64,000 nucleotides of DNA from Gordonia pseudamarae (lineage in GTDB: Bacteria > Actinomycetota > Actinomycetes > Mycobacteriales > Mycobacteriaceae): positions 2,666,001-2,730,000 of the forward strand of contig NZ_CP045809.1 of NCBI RefSeq assembly GCF_025273675.1, given 5' to 3'. Made by a program: the position numbers and the translations under genes. Below are positions 9,322 through 18,294 of the stretch, piece after piece (positions within the stretch are counted from its first letter, which is position 1; the number at the start of each line of letters is the position of its first letter). The notes beneath the pieces are model-generated. The model was not told the DNA's origin and ran no database searches. It saw only the letters and a list, made by a program, of their open reading frames with translations.

Positions 9322-11127
9322 TGACAGCAGGCCGGTGTCACAGGCCTTCTGCCGATTGCGTTTGTGTTCTTCGTAGTCGTCGGCGAACAACGTGTTGCCG
9401 TCCTTGTCGATGGACACGAAGTACAGCCACTGACCCGTGGCGGGGTGTTCGGTCGCCTCCAGCGCACGCTCCCCGACCGCGCCGATCGGTGTCGGCGGCA
9501 AACCGGAGATCTGGTAGGTGTTCCACGGGTTCGCGTCGCTGTAGGCGTCGCCGTGCACGTCGATGTTGGTGACCTCCGCCCTGTAGTTGGATGTCGAATC
9601 CATCTCCAGGCGCTGGTCCTTGGCAAGCCGGTTCAGGATGACCCGGGCGACCTTCGGGAAGTCGTCGGCATTCTTGGCCTCCCGCTCGACGATCGAGGCG
9701 GTGATCAGGGTCTCGTACGGCGTCAGTCCCGAACCGTTGTCGTTGAGCAGACCCCAGTTCTCGAACCGGCTCACACTCTGTGAGACCAGCTGGGTCAGGA
9801 TCGCGTCGGCCGAATGCTCGGGATTGATGTAGTCCCAGGTGCCGGGTGCGATGAGCCCTTCGAGCCGGCGGAAATCACCTTTGACAGCGGTCGCGGTCAC
9901 CCACTTGTGTGCCCACTCCGGCACGCCGAGCGCGGCGGGGTCGGCGGTCGCGGCGACCTTCTCCAACTCTTCGACGGTCACCCCACGGTGTGCACCGTTC
10001 ACGTCGACCTCGGTGGCGTCGGCGATCATCTGGAAGATGCCCGGTGTGGTCTTGCCGTCGATGCCCTTCTTCGATTCGAGTTGCAGACCTTCGGGGACGT
10101 TCATCAGGCCCACGCGGTGCACCTTGGAGGTATCGGTCATCATCTCGACCGCGGTGGCGGCCGGGATCTGGGTGCGTAGCTTGTAGAAGCCGCCCTCCAT
10201 TGTGCGTCCGTCGGCGGCGTTGACGAAGGCCCGTGAGCTCTTGACCACATCGCGGTCGGCGAGGATGTCCCCGAAGTCGCTCAGCGTGGAGTTGGCCGGG
10301 ATCTCCACGATCACGTCGGCTGCGCCGGTCGCGTCGGAGTAGTCGGCAGCGCCGATCACGCCGAGGGTGCGCAGTGCGACATATCCGAGTCCGCCGACCA
10401 TCGCCAGCAGGAACACCAGCACGAAGGCAAGTACCATGCGTGTGCGGGTGCGCCTGCGGGCCTTGTCGGCGGCGCCGCCGTCGGTACCGCCCCGGCGTCG
10501 ACCCTCGCGCCGGTCCGACCTGGTCCGGGTGTCGGTCCCGGCATCGGAACCGGCGGCCGACGCCGACCGCGCGGTGCCGGTGTGCCCGAAATCCGGGTGA
10601 CCTGAGTCCGAGTGCCCGGCATCGGCGCCGGTGGCGTCGATCAGTCCGGTGCCGGCCTGCCCGGTACCCGCGTGCGGACGGCCGGTGAGCGGGGCGCCCC
10701 GCTCACCGCCGTCCTGGACATTCGGGCCCGGTCCGACGTGCGGGCCCGGCACCGGTCCACCGGCACCGGTGGGTATGCCCGTATGCGCGGGCCGCGAATA
10801 CTGGGGACGCCCGCCTGTCGTGGCGGGCGGTTCCGGCCGGCGCCGCGGCGGTGCGGCCCGGCCCGCGGGCGGTTGGGCGGGCGCCGGGTAGGTGTCACGT
10901 GCGGGCCGGGCGGGACCGGGCGTGGGCCGGGGGGCGATCCGTTGCGGCATCGACCGTTCGGAATCGGCGGGCGGGGTGTCGACGGAGTCCTCACGACGAC
11001 GCCGGTGCCGGGTCATCGGCCGGTCGGGGTTCGGCTGGGTGAAGTAACGCAGACGATCGGCTTCCGATTGCGCCGGGTCCGATCCGGTACTGCGGTGACG
11101 GTGTCCCCGATAGTGCTCATCGTCCAC
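9310..11127 (-). CDS. mltG: Endolytic peptidoglycan transglycosylase MltG (YceG-like)
   Basis: Cleaves nascent glycan strands at the membrane and so sets their length. The 605-residue product has an unusually long, Pro/Gly/Arg-rich, probably disordered cytoplasmic region (about 1-230), one membrane helix (about 231-253), a LysM-like segment and the YceG catalytic domain. The expected catalytic Glu lies in SIVEREAKN, and the IDVHGDAYSDANPWNTY and GLPPTPIGA segments are family signatures. GTG at 11127 is chosen because AGGGGAG lies seven bases upstream; a TTG at 11151 would be the alternative. Operon partner of ruvX and alaS. Confidence 0.93.
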   Translation of the reverse strand: MDDEHYRGHRHRSTGSDPAQSEADRLRYFTQPNPDRPMTRHRRRREDSVDTPPADSERSMPQRIAPRPTPGPARPARDTYPAPAQPPAGRAAPPRRRPEPPATTGGRPQYSRPAHTGIPTGAGGPVPGPHVGPGPNVQDGGERGAPLTGRPHAGTGQAGTGLIDATGADAGHSDSGHPDFGHTGTARSASAAGSDAGTDTRTRSDRREGRRRGGTDGGAADKARRRTRTRMVLAFVLVFLLAMVGGLGYVALRTLGVIGAADYSDATGAADVIVEIPANSTLSDFGDILADRDVVKSSRAFVNAADGRTMEGGFYKLRTQIPAATAVEMMTDTSKVHRVGLMNVPEGLQLESKKGIDGKTTPGIFQMIADATEVDVNGAHRGVTVEELEKVAATADPAALGVPEWAHKWVTATAVKGDFRRLEGLIAPGTWDYINPEHSADAILTQLVSQSVSRFENWGLLNDNGSGLTPYETLITASIVEREAKNADDFPKVARVILNRLAKDQRLEMDSTSNYRAEVTNIDVHGDAYSDANPWNTYQISGLPPTPIGAVGERALEATEHPATGQWLYFVSIDKDGNTLFADDYEEHKRNRQKACDTGLLSTGC

Positions 11128-11192
11128 GGGGAGACTCCCCTGCCGCGTCAACCAGAGCGCTCACCGAAGCGCACCCTCGACGGTGCCTCGCG

Positions 11193-11636
11193 TCATCGTC
11201 CCGCATCCAGCCACCCTTGCAGAATAGCCACCGCCGCGGCCTGATCAATCACCTGACGCGACGACTTCACCGAGCGTCCGCTGGCCCGCAGCGCCTGCTG
11301 GGCGGTGACCGTGGTGAACCGTTCGTCGAAGTACTCCACCGGTACCGGCGCGACGGCCGCGGCGACGGCATCGCCGAACGTGCGGGCGGCCTCGGCGGCC
11401 GCACCCGTGGTGTTGCGCAGGGTGCGGGGCAACCCGATCACCACCGCGGCCACCTCGTACTCGGCCGCCAGCGCCGAGATCCGGTCCACGTCGGCGTGCC
11501 CGCCGACGGTCCGGGCCACTGTCTCCACCGGCGTCGCCAGAATGCGGTCGGGGTCGCACACCGCGACCCCGATACGCACGCTACCGACGTCGATACCCAG
11601 GACCCGGCCCGGTCGGCCTCCGCCTTCTGGGCTCAC
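11193..11636 (-). CDS. ruvX: Putative pre-16S rRNA nuclease / Holliday junction resolvase-like RuvX
   Basis: A 147-residue RNase H-fold protein (YqgF/RuvX). Characteristic blocks are [14 protein letters not shown] near the N-terminus (first catalytic Asp), [18 protein letters not shown] (catalytic Glu) and a C-terminal [11 protein letters not shown] (Asp). E. coli YqgF matures the 16S rRNA 5' end, while a DNA role has also been proposed for mycobacterial homologues. GTG overlaps the alaS stop as GTGA, indicating translational coupling. Confidence 0.93.
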   Translation of the reverse strand: MSPEGGGRPGRVLGIDVGSVRIGVAVCDPDRILATPVETVARTVGGHADVDRISALAAEYEVAAVVIGLPRTLRNTTGAAAEAARTFGDAVAAAVAPVPVEYFDERFTTVTAQQALRASGRSVKSSRQVIDQAAAVAILQGWLDAGR

Positions 11637-14332
11637 CGCAGCACAAGCTCTCGGATGCGGGCCATGGCCGTGTCGGCGCCGGAGGCATCGGTGCCCGATC
11701 CCTGCGCCAGGTCGGGTTTGCCGCCACCACGGCCGCCGACCAGCGGGGCGATCTGCTTGACCAGGTCACCGGCCTTGATGCCGGCGGAGCGGGCGGAATC
11801 AGTGGTGGCGATGACGAACGGCACCTTGCCGCCGGCCGCCGAGAAGAGCGCGACCACCGCGGGCTTGTCGGCCACCTTGGCGCGCAGTTCGGTGGCCAGT
11901 GAACGCAGGTCACCGGCGTCGATGCCGTCGGGCAGCAGCCCGCCCACCACCAGCGTCGTGCCGGAGGTGACCGCTGCGTCGATCAGGCCGGAGGCGGCGT
12001 TGCGGGCGGCCTCGGCACGGATCCGTTCGAGTTCCTTCTCCGCATCACGCAACCGTGTGACCAAGGCCTCGACCCGGCCCGGCACCTCCTCGGACGGAAC
12101 CTTCAACGACGACGCGAGCCCGGCGAGCAGGGCCCGTTCCTTGGACAGGTACCGGAACGAGTCCATACCCACATAAGCCTCGACACGGCGCACACCCGAA
12201 CCGACCGACGACTCACCGATGACGGTGATGGGACCGATCTGCGCCGACGAGGACACGTGCGTTCCGCCGCACAGTTCCATCGAGAACGGGCCGCCGATCT
12301 CCACGACCCGCACCTCGTCGCCGTAGTTCTCGCCGAACAGGGCGATCGCACCCATCGATTTGGCTTCGGTCAGTCCGGTCTCGAAGGTGCGCACCGGATA
12401 GTTCGCCTCGACGGCGGCGTTGCTGATCTCCTCGATCTCCGAACGCTGCGCCTCGCTCAGCGGGCCGTTGGCGTGGAAGTCGAATCGCAGATAGCCGGGC
12501 CGGTTGAGCGAGCCGGCCTGCGTGGCATTGGGCCCGAGTACCTGGCGCAGTGCGGCGTGCACCATGTGCGTGCCCGAATGGCCCTGCGTGGCGCCGTGCC
12601 GCCAGGCGGCATCCACCGAGGCGAGCACCTCCTCGCCGTCGGTGATCTCACCCTCGTCGACACGCACCTTGTGCAGCCACAGCGTCTTGTTGAGTTTCTG
12701 CACATCGGTGACGGTCAGCCGCGCACCCCCCGCCGACGTGATGGTTCCGGTGTCGGCGATCTGGCCGCCGGACTCGGCGTAGAGCGGGCTGCGGTCGAGC
12801 ACCACGGTCAGTTCCTGGCCCGCACCGGCCGCGGGCAGTCGGGCTCCGTCGGCGACCAGGCCGAGCACCCGGGCCTCGGACACCAGTTCGCCGAACCCGG
12901 TGAACTCGGTGGGACCACGGTCGAGCAGGTCACGGTACACGCTCAGGTCGGTGTGCCCGGTCTTACGGGCGGTCGCATCGGCCTTGGCGCGGCCCTTCTG
13001 TTCGGCCATCAGGGCGGTGAACCCGTCCTGGTCGACGGTCAGGCCCGCCTCAGCGGCCATCTCCAACGTGAGGTCGATCGGGAAACCGTAGGTGTCGTGC
13101 AGCGTGAACGCGTCGTCGCCGCTGATCGTGGACCGTTTGGCCGCCTTGGTGGCGGTGGCGGCATCGGTGAACAGCTTGGACCCGGCGGCGAGCGTCTTGG
13201 AGAACGAGGTCTCCTCACCCGCCGCGGTGGCGACGATCTGTTCGCGACGTTCCTCGAGCTCGGGGTAGGACGGCGCCATCATGTCGATGACCCGGCCAAT
13301 GAGCGCACCCATCGTCGGCTCCGACGCGGCGCGCGGGGCGGCGCCGGCGGCCTCGCCCGCCGAGGTGAGCAGCCGGATCGACCGCACGACCCGGCGCAGC
13401 AGCCGCCGCAGCACGTAACCACGGCCGTCGTTGCCGGGCAGCACGCCGTCGCAGATCAGCAGAGCCGCGGTGCGGGCGTGGTCGGCGATCACGCGGAAGC
13501 GCACGTCGTCGTCGTGGGCGCCCCGACCGTAGCCCCGACCGGTCAGTTCCGCGGCGAGGTCGATGATCGGTTTGAGCAGATCGGTTTCGTACACGTTGTC
13601 CACGCCCTGCAGCAGGCACGCGACGCGTTCGACACCCATACCGGTGTCGATGTTCTGTTTGGGCAGCGGGCCGAGGATCTCGTAGTTGTCCTTGCCGCCG
13701 CCCTCACCCCGCTCATTCTGCATGAACACGAGATTCCAGATCTCAATGTAGCGGTCCTCGTCGGCCTCCGGCCCGCCCTCGCGGCCGTACTCGGGGCCAC
13801 GATCGTAGAAGATCTCCGAACACGGACCGCACGGGCCGGGTACACCCATCGACCAGTAGTTGTCCTTCATGCCGCGTCGCTGGATGCGTTCGGCGGGCAC
13901 GCCGATCTCGTCGCGCCAGATCGCCTCGGCCTCGTCGTCGTCGAGGTACACCGTCGGCCACAACTTCTGCGGGTCGATGCCGTAGCCGCCGTCCTCCTCC
14001 GCGTTGGTCAGCAACGTCCATGCGAACGTGATGGCCTCGCGTTTGAAGTAGTCACCGAAGCTGAAGTTGCCGGCCATCTGGAAGAACGTGTTGTGCCGGG
14101 TGGTGATACCGACCTCGTCGATGTCGAGGGTGCGCACACACTTCTGCACGCTGGTGGCGCGCGAGTAGGGCGGGGTCTGCTGGCCGAGGAAGTACGGCTT
14201 GAACGGAACCATGCCCGCGTTGACGAACATCAGGTTGGGATCGTCGAGGATCAGCGATGCGCTGGGTACCTCGGTATGTCCGGCGCGGATGAAGTGATCC
14301 AGGAACCGCTTCCTGATGTCATGCGTCTGCAC
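11633..14332 (-). CDS. alaS: Alanyl-tRNA synthetase
   Basis: Charges tRNA-Ala. The 899-residue product starts [13 protein letters not shown] exactly like mycobacterial AlaS. It has the class II catalytic core with [18 protein letters not shown], the tRNA-recognition region, the editing domain with [12 protein letters not shown] and CGGTHV zinc ligands, and the C-terminal C-Ala region ending in [17 protein letters not shown] at 14332 is preferred over a frame opening at 14425, which adds 31 residues without homology. First gene of an alaS-ruvX-mltG-aroE group. Confidence 0.97.
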   Translation of the reverse strand: MQTHDIRKRFLDHFIRAGHTEVPSASLILDDPNLMFVNAGMVPFKPYFLGQQTPPYSRATSVQKCVRTLDIDEVGITTRHNTFFQMAGNFSFGDYFKREAITFAWTLLTNAEEDGGYGIDPQKLWPTVYLDDDEAEAIWRDEIGVPAERIQRRGMKDNYWSMGVPGPCGPCSEIFYDRGPEYGREGGPEADEDRYIEIWNLVFMQNERGEGGGKDNYEILGPLPKQNIDTGMGVERVACLLQGVDNVYETDLLKPIIDLAAELTGRGYGRGAHDDDVRFRVIADHARTAALLICDGVLPGNDGRGYVLRRLLRRVVRSIRLLTSAGEAAGAAPRAASEPTMGALIGRVIDMMAPSYPELEERREQIVATAAGEETSFSKTLAAGSKLFTDAATATKAAKRSTISGDDAFTLHDTYGFPIDLTLEMAAEAGLTVDQDGFTALMAEQKGRAKADATARKTGHTDLSVYRDLLDRGPTEFTGFGELVSEARVLGLVADGARLPAAGAGQELTVVLDRSPLYAESGGQIADTGTITSAGGARLTVTDVQKLNKTLWLHKVRVDEGEITDGEEVLASVDAAWRHGATQGHSGTHMVHAALRQVLGPNATQAGSLNRPGYLRFDFHANGPLSEAQRSEIEEISNAAVEANYPVRTFETGLTEAKSMGAIALFGENYGDEVRVVEIGGPFSMELCGGTHVSSSAQIGPITVIGESSVGSGVRRVEAYVGMDSFRYLSKERALLAGLASSLKVPSEEVPGRVEALVTRLRDAEKELERIRAEAARNAASGLIDAAVTSGTTLVVGGLLPDGIDAGDLRSLATELRAKVADKPAVVALFSAAGGKVPFVIATTDSARSAGIKAGDLVKQIAPLVGGRGGGKPDLAQGSGTDASGADTAMARIRELVLR

Positions 14333-14470
14333 TGTGGTCTCGTCCTTGCTGAGGGTTCTGTGATCGTTCACTGTGTGGGTTGTGACGCTTCGCCGGGTTC
14401 CCGGGGGCGGTGGCAACTGCGACACACCAGCCTACATTCCGCGGCGCGGGCACTCGATGAGTGCCGAATA

Positions 14471-15949
14471 TCAGGACCGTGACCCTCGGGCCCGCCTGAT
14501 GATCGAGCGCAGTTTGCCGAGCCGGGTGGATATCTCGCGTTCGAATCCGTGACCGGTGGGCCGGTAGTAGTCCACGCCCACCAGTTCGTCGGGCGCGTAC
14601 TGTTGCGGCACCACCCCGTCCGGATCGTCGTGCGGGTATCGGTAGCCCTTGCCGTGGCCCATCGCCTTGGCCCCCGCGTAGTGGCTGTCGCGCAGGTGCG
14701 GTGGCACCGATCCGGACTTTCCCGCCGCCACATCGGCCATCGCCTCCCCGATCGCCGCGACCACTCCCGCCGATTTGGGTGCGGTCGCCAGGTGGATGGT
14801 GGCCTGGGTGAGCGCAAGCTTGGCCTCGGGCATCCCGACGAGCTGCACCACCTGGGCCGCCGCGACCGCCGACTGCAGCGCCGTCGGATCGGCCATCCCG
14901 ATGTCCTCGGAGGCGTGGACCATCAGTCTGCGCGCGATGAACCGGGGGTCCTCGCCCGCGGAGATCATCCGCGCCAGATAGTGCACGGCCGCGTCGACAT
15001 CCGAGCCCCGGATCGATTTGATGAACGCGCTGGTCACGTCGTAGTGCTGATCACCGTCGCGGTCGTATCGCACCGCGGCCCGATCGATGGCCGCCTCGAC
15101 GTCGGCGACGTCGATGATCAGCACGGTGTTCTCACCATCCCGCATCTCACCGTCCCGCATCTCGGCATCCTGTGCCTGGGCCTCGTGTACCACCAGCTCG
15201 GGTGTATGGGTGTCCGGAGTCCGGCGGTCGTGGTCGGCATGGCCGATCACCGCATCCGCACTGGCCTCCAGCGCGGTCAGCGCCCGGCGCGCGTCACCAC
15301 CGGCGACGGCGACGATGTGTTCGCGGGCCTCGACGCTCAATGCGACCGTGCCGTTGAGGCCACGCGGGTCCACGACGGCACGGTCGACCACCTCGCCGAT
15401 GTCCTCATCGGACAGCGGCTGCAACCGCAACACCAGCGATCTCGACAGCAACGGCGCGACCACCGAGAACGACGGATTCTCGGTCGTCGCGGCAACCAGC
15501 AGCACGATCCGGTTCTCCACCGCGTCGAGCAACGCATCCTGCTGGGTCTTGGAGAAGCGGTGCACCTCGTCGATGAACAGCACCGTCTGCTGTCCGGCGA
15601 TGAGGCGCCGGCGTGCCACGTCGATGACCGCCCGCACCTCCTTGACACCGGCCGACAGCGCCGACAGTGCCTCGAAACGCCCCCCGGTGGCCCGGGAGAT
15701 GAGCGAGGCCATGGTGGTCTTGCCCGTTCCGGGCGGCCCGTACAGCAGCACCGACGCCGCACCCGAACCGCTGATCAGCCGCCGCAGCGGCGAGGCCTTG
15801 CCGAGCAGGTGCTGCTGGCCGATGATCTCGTCGAGACTCTGCGGACGCATCCGCACCGCGAGCGGTGCCCGCGGCCGTCCGCCCACATCGGCCGACTCAC
15901 CCGACGGCGTGCCCGGTGTGTTCGGAGCCGGGTCGAACAACGAATCCAT
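14471..15949 (-). CDS. rarA: Replication-associated recombination ATPase RarA (MgsA)
   Basis: A 492-residue AAA+ ATPase related to clamp loaders, acting at stalled forks. Walker [10 protein letters not shown] and Walker [10 protein letters not shown] are clear, with sensor 1 in AATTENPSF and the C-terminal MgsA oligomerisation domain. Between the AAA+ lid and the conserved [21 protein letters not shown] block there is an extra acidic stretch with a repeated MRDGE unit, encoded by a short DNA repeat near 15140-15165. Adjacent to, and possibly co-transcribed with, the phosphotransferase gene nine bases upstream. Confidence 0.92.
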   Translation of the reverse strand: MDSLFDPAPNTPGTPSGESADVGGRPRAPLAVRMRPQSLDEIIGQQHLLGKASPLRRLISGSGAASVLLYGPPGTGKTTMASLISRATGGRFEALSALSAGVKEVRAVIDVARRRLIAGQQTVLFIDEVHRFSKTQQDALLDAVENRIVLLVAATTENPSFSVVAPLLSRSLVLRLQPLSDEDIGEVVDRAVVDPRGLNGTVALSVEAREHIVAVAGGDARRALTALEASADAVIGHADHDRRTPDTHTPELVVHEAQAQDAEMRDGEMRDGENTVLIIDVADVEAAIDRAAVRYDRDGDQHYDVTSAFIKSIRGSDVDAAVHYLARMISAGEDPRFIARRLMVHASEDIGMADPTALQSAVAAAQVVQLVGMPEAKLALTQATIHLATAPKSAGVVAAIGEAMADVAAGKSGSVPPHLRDSHYAGAKAMGHGKGYRYPHDDPDGVVPQQYAPDELVGVDYYRPTGHGFEREISTRLGKLRSIIRRARGSRS

Positions 15950-15958
15950 GCCGTGGAC

Positions 15959-17155
15959 TCAGGTGAGCCAGTCACGGGTGAGGGCGGCGCCGAGACGGAC
16001 CGCCATCGTCGCCAGCATCGTGTCCTCGGCGCGGGTGGCCGCCCTCGCCAGGTCGGCCCACCGGTTGACCAGCACCCGCGGATCCGAGGTGTACAGGGTC
16101 AGGTCGTGCAGGTTGCCGTTTCCGCTGCTCAACGGCGAGGATGTGTCGGAGATCCCGGCCGCCACGATGTCGGCGACGGTGGATTCGACACCGTCCAGCG
16201 GCAGCATCCACACCGTGGACAGCCACACCCACAGCAACCGGGCCGCCAGCAGCCTGCGGGCCAGGACCCGACGATTGGACAGCGACGGCCAGATCCCGGA
16301 CACCTCGGCGCACCACGCGTCGACCATTGCCTCTTCGAACTGCTCGCGGACGGCCGGATCGACCGACGACAACGCGGAGCTGCAGGTGACCTGCGCATAG
16401 GCGACGTCGAGCACCGCGTCCCGGAAGCCGCCCCACTCGTAGTCCATGAACTGCACGCCGTCGCCGTTGATCAGGATGTTCTCCGGGCCGACGTCCGAGG
16501 TGCTGAAGGCGCGGTGCTCTCCCTCGGTGAACAGTTCGCACGCGTTGGCGAGCATGCCGGTGACCCGTGCGGGCACCGGCACATCCAGTCCTTCCAGGGC
16601 CCCGGCGAAGAGCGCGAACGCCCGCACGGCCTGATCGCGCAGCACGTGCACGTCCTCGGCGCTGCCGGAGCCGCGCCGCAGCAGGGCCCGGAAGTCGCCC
16701 TCCCCGCCGAACGTGGCCGCGTGCATCCGGCCGAGTGCCTGCCCCCACGCGCTGACCGCGTGCATCGCCTCGGTGACGTCGCGTCCCCCGAGCAGGTCCG
16801 GCATCGACCGCCCGTGGCCGAGGTCGCTGAGCACCAGGACGCGCGCGTCGGTGTCGGAGGCGATGATCTGCGGCCCGGGCCGTGACCGCGTAGGCAGTGT
16901 GGTGGCGTATTTGTAGGCGGCGATCTCGCGATGGAAGGCGTGTGGTTCCTCGTCGATCGGCAATGCCTTGATCACCAGTGTTCGCGCCTGTGAGAACGGG
17001 TTCTGGGCAACACGCACCCGGACCACCGTGGTGCGGCCGCTGCCTCCGAGGTCCTTCGGATCCTCGAGTACGACCGCCGACCCCGCACGCTGAGACAATA
17101 CGGCCTCGGCTGCGCGCAGCACGCTGATGATGCGACCCTCTGTAAGTACCGTCAT
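15959..17155 (-). CDS. APH-fold phosphotransferase of unknown substrate
   Basis: A 398-residue kinase-like protein of the aminoglycoside/choline phosphotransferase fold. An ATP-binding N-lobe is followed by a catalytic loop reading STSDVGPENIL; the family's HxDxxxxN keeps Asp and Asn but has Thr where His is usual. MDYEWGGFRD stands in for the metal-binding DFG motif. Housekeeping surroundings argue against antibiotic resistance; a small-metabolite substrate is more likely but unknown. ATG at 17155 is chosen for fit to the first helix; an extension to 17188 has no support. Confidence 0.75.
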   Translation of the reverse strand: MTVLTEGRIISVLRAAEAVLSQRAGSAVVLEDPKDLGGSGRTTVVRVRVAQNPFSQARTLVIKALPIDEEPHAFHREIAAYKYATTLPTRSRPGPQIIASDTDARVLVLSDLGHGRSMPDLLGGRDVTEAMHAVSAWGQALGRMHAATFGGEGDFRALLRRGSGSAEDVHVLRDQAVRAFALFAGALEGLDVPVPARVTGMLANACELFTEGEHRAFSTSDVGPENILINGDGVQFMDYEWGGFRDAVLDVAYAQVTCSSALSSVDPAVREQFEEAMVDAWCAEVSGIWPSLSNRRVLARRLLAARLLWVWLSTVWMLPLDGVESTVADIVAAGISDTSSPLSSGNGNLHDLTLYTSDPRVLVNRWADLARAATRAEDTMLATMAVRLGAALTRDWLT

Positions 17156-17292
17156 GGCACTGACCAACCTACCCAATAGCGGTGACATGCGTCATTGTTG
17201 TTCATTTACCTAAACGCCATTTACGCTGTGGCACATTGCAGATGGCGAATCGCATCTCGCGATCCGCATGTGCTCCGCCTCAGCGAAACCGC

Positions 17293-18294
17293 TCAGACCG
17301 GATCGACCGGGCCCACATCGACCGACACCGAGATCTCACTGCGCGTCGAATCGGTGTAGATCACCCCACGTAGCGGCGGCACATCGTCGTAGTCTCGCCC
17401 CCACGCCACCGTCACGTGCCGCTCGTCCACCCACTTGTCGTTGGTCGGATCGAAGGCCACCCAATAGCCCGGTTCGGCGGCGTCCGGATCCTGACCGGGG
17501 CCTGCGGGAGCACCGGCATCGCCGGGCACCCACACCGCGGCCCAGGCATGGCTGGCGTCGGCGCCGTAGATCCGTTCCCGCCCCGGCGGCGGATCGGTGG
17601 CCAGGTACCCGGACTCGTACCGCCCGGCCAGCCCCACCGACCGCAGACACGCCAGCGCGACCCGGGCGAAATCCTGGCACACACCCTTGCGCCGCTCGAG
17701 CACCGTGTCGACCTTCGTGCTGATGGCCGTCGAACCCGATTCGTAGGTGAAGTCGTGGAAGATCCTGGTGGTCAGCTCACCCACCGCCTCCAGCAGCGGC
17801 CGTCCCGGAACGAACACCTGCGCTGCATAGGCGTGTACCGCGGGCGTGATCTCCGGTGGATAGAGGTCCATCGCGAACTCACGCAGCACCGCCGACCCGG
17901 CCGGCCCGGGACGGGCCTGCTCCCAGCGCTGCGTCGCGCCGGGCGACTCGAACAGCTCCGGCGCGATCGGATCGACCTCGACCAGCGACTCGGCGGTCAC
18001 CACCAGCTCACGATGCGGGGAATGCACGTGGAAATAGACATCGCTGTTGCCGTACACGTCGATACCCGTCGACCGGTCGTCCGGCACCGGATCGATGGTC
18101 ACCCCCGCGGAGAGCACACGCTGGTGCCGCAGATCCCGGGGCCGCAGATAGCAGCGGCCGTAGGACGAGGAGACCACATCGTTGTAGCTGTAGGCCGTGC
18201 GATGCATCACCCGATAGCGACGGGTGTGCGGCGCCCGCACACCGCCGCCGACGGTCGTGAAGGCCGCCGAGGTGTTCTCGCGCGCCGACATCAT
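17293..18294 (-). CDS. Transglutaminase-like cysteine protease family protein
   Basis: A 333-residue cytoplasmic protein with the bacterial transglutaminase N-terminal beta domain (about 24-110) and a papain-like core. The catalytic triad is visible as Cys206 in KGVCQDFAR, His249 in DASHAWAAVW and Asp282 in VAFDPTND. Corresponds to Rv2569c. ATG at 18294 overlaps the stop of the ATP-grasp/alpha-E gene as ATGA, so the two are translationally coupled. The likely job is cleaving or transferring an isopeptide or peptide product of the upstream ATP-grasp enzyme, which is inference from conserved gene association. Confidence 0.88.
   Translation of the reverse strand: MMSARENTSAAFTTVGGGVRAPHTRRYRVMHRTAYSYNDVVSSSYGRCYLRPRDLRHQRVLSAGVTIDPVPDDRSTGIDVYGNSDVYFHVHSPHRELVVTAESLVEVDPIAPELFESPGATQRWEQARPGPAGSAVLREFAMDLYPPEITPAVHAYAAQVFVPGRPLLEAVGELTTRIFHDFTYESGSTAISTKVDTVLERRKGVCQDFARVALACLRSVGLAGRYESGYLATDPPPGRERIYGADASHAWAAVWVPGDAGAPAGPGQDPDAAEPGYWVAFDPTNDKWVDERHVTVAWGRDYDDVPPLRGVIYTDSTRSEISVSVDVGPVDPV

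Noticed and set aside
12257-14482. A 741-codon plus-strand frame opposite alaS
   Set aside because: Antisense shadow of alaS caused by high GC at third positions; no domain or ribosome site.
14549-16885. A 778-codon plus-strand frame opposite rarA and the phosphotransferase
   Set aside because: Spans two real genes in antisense with low-complexity His/Arg/Gly content.
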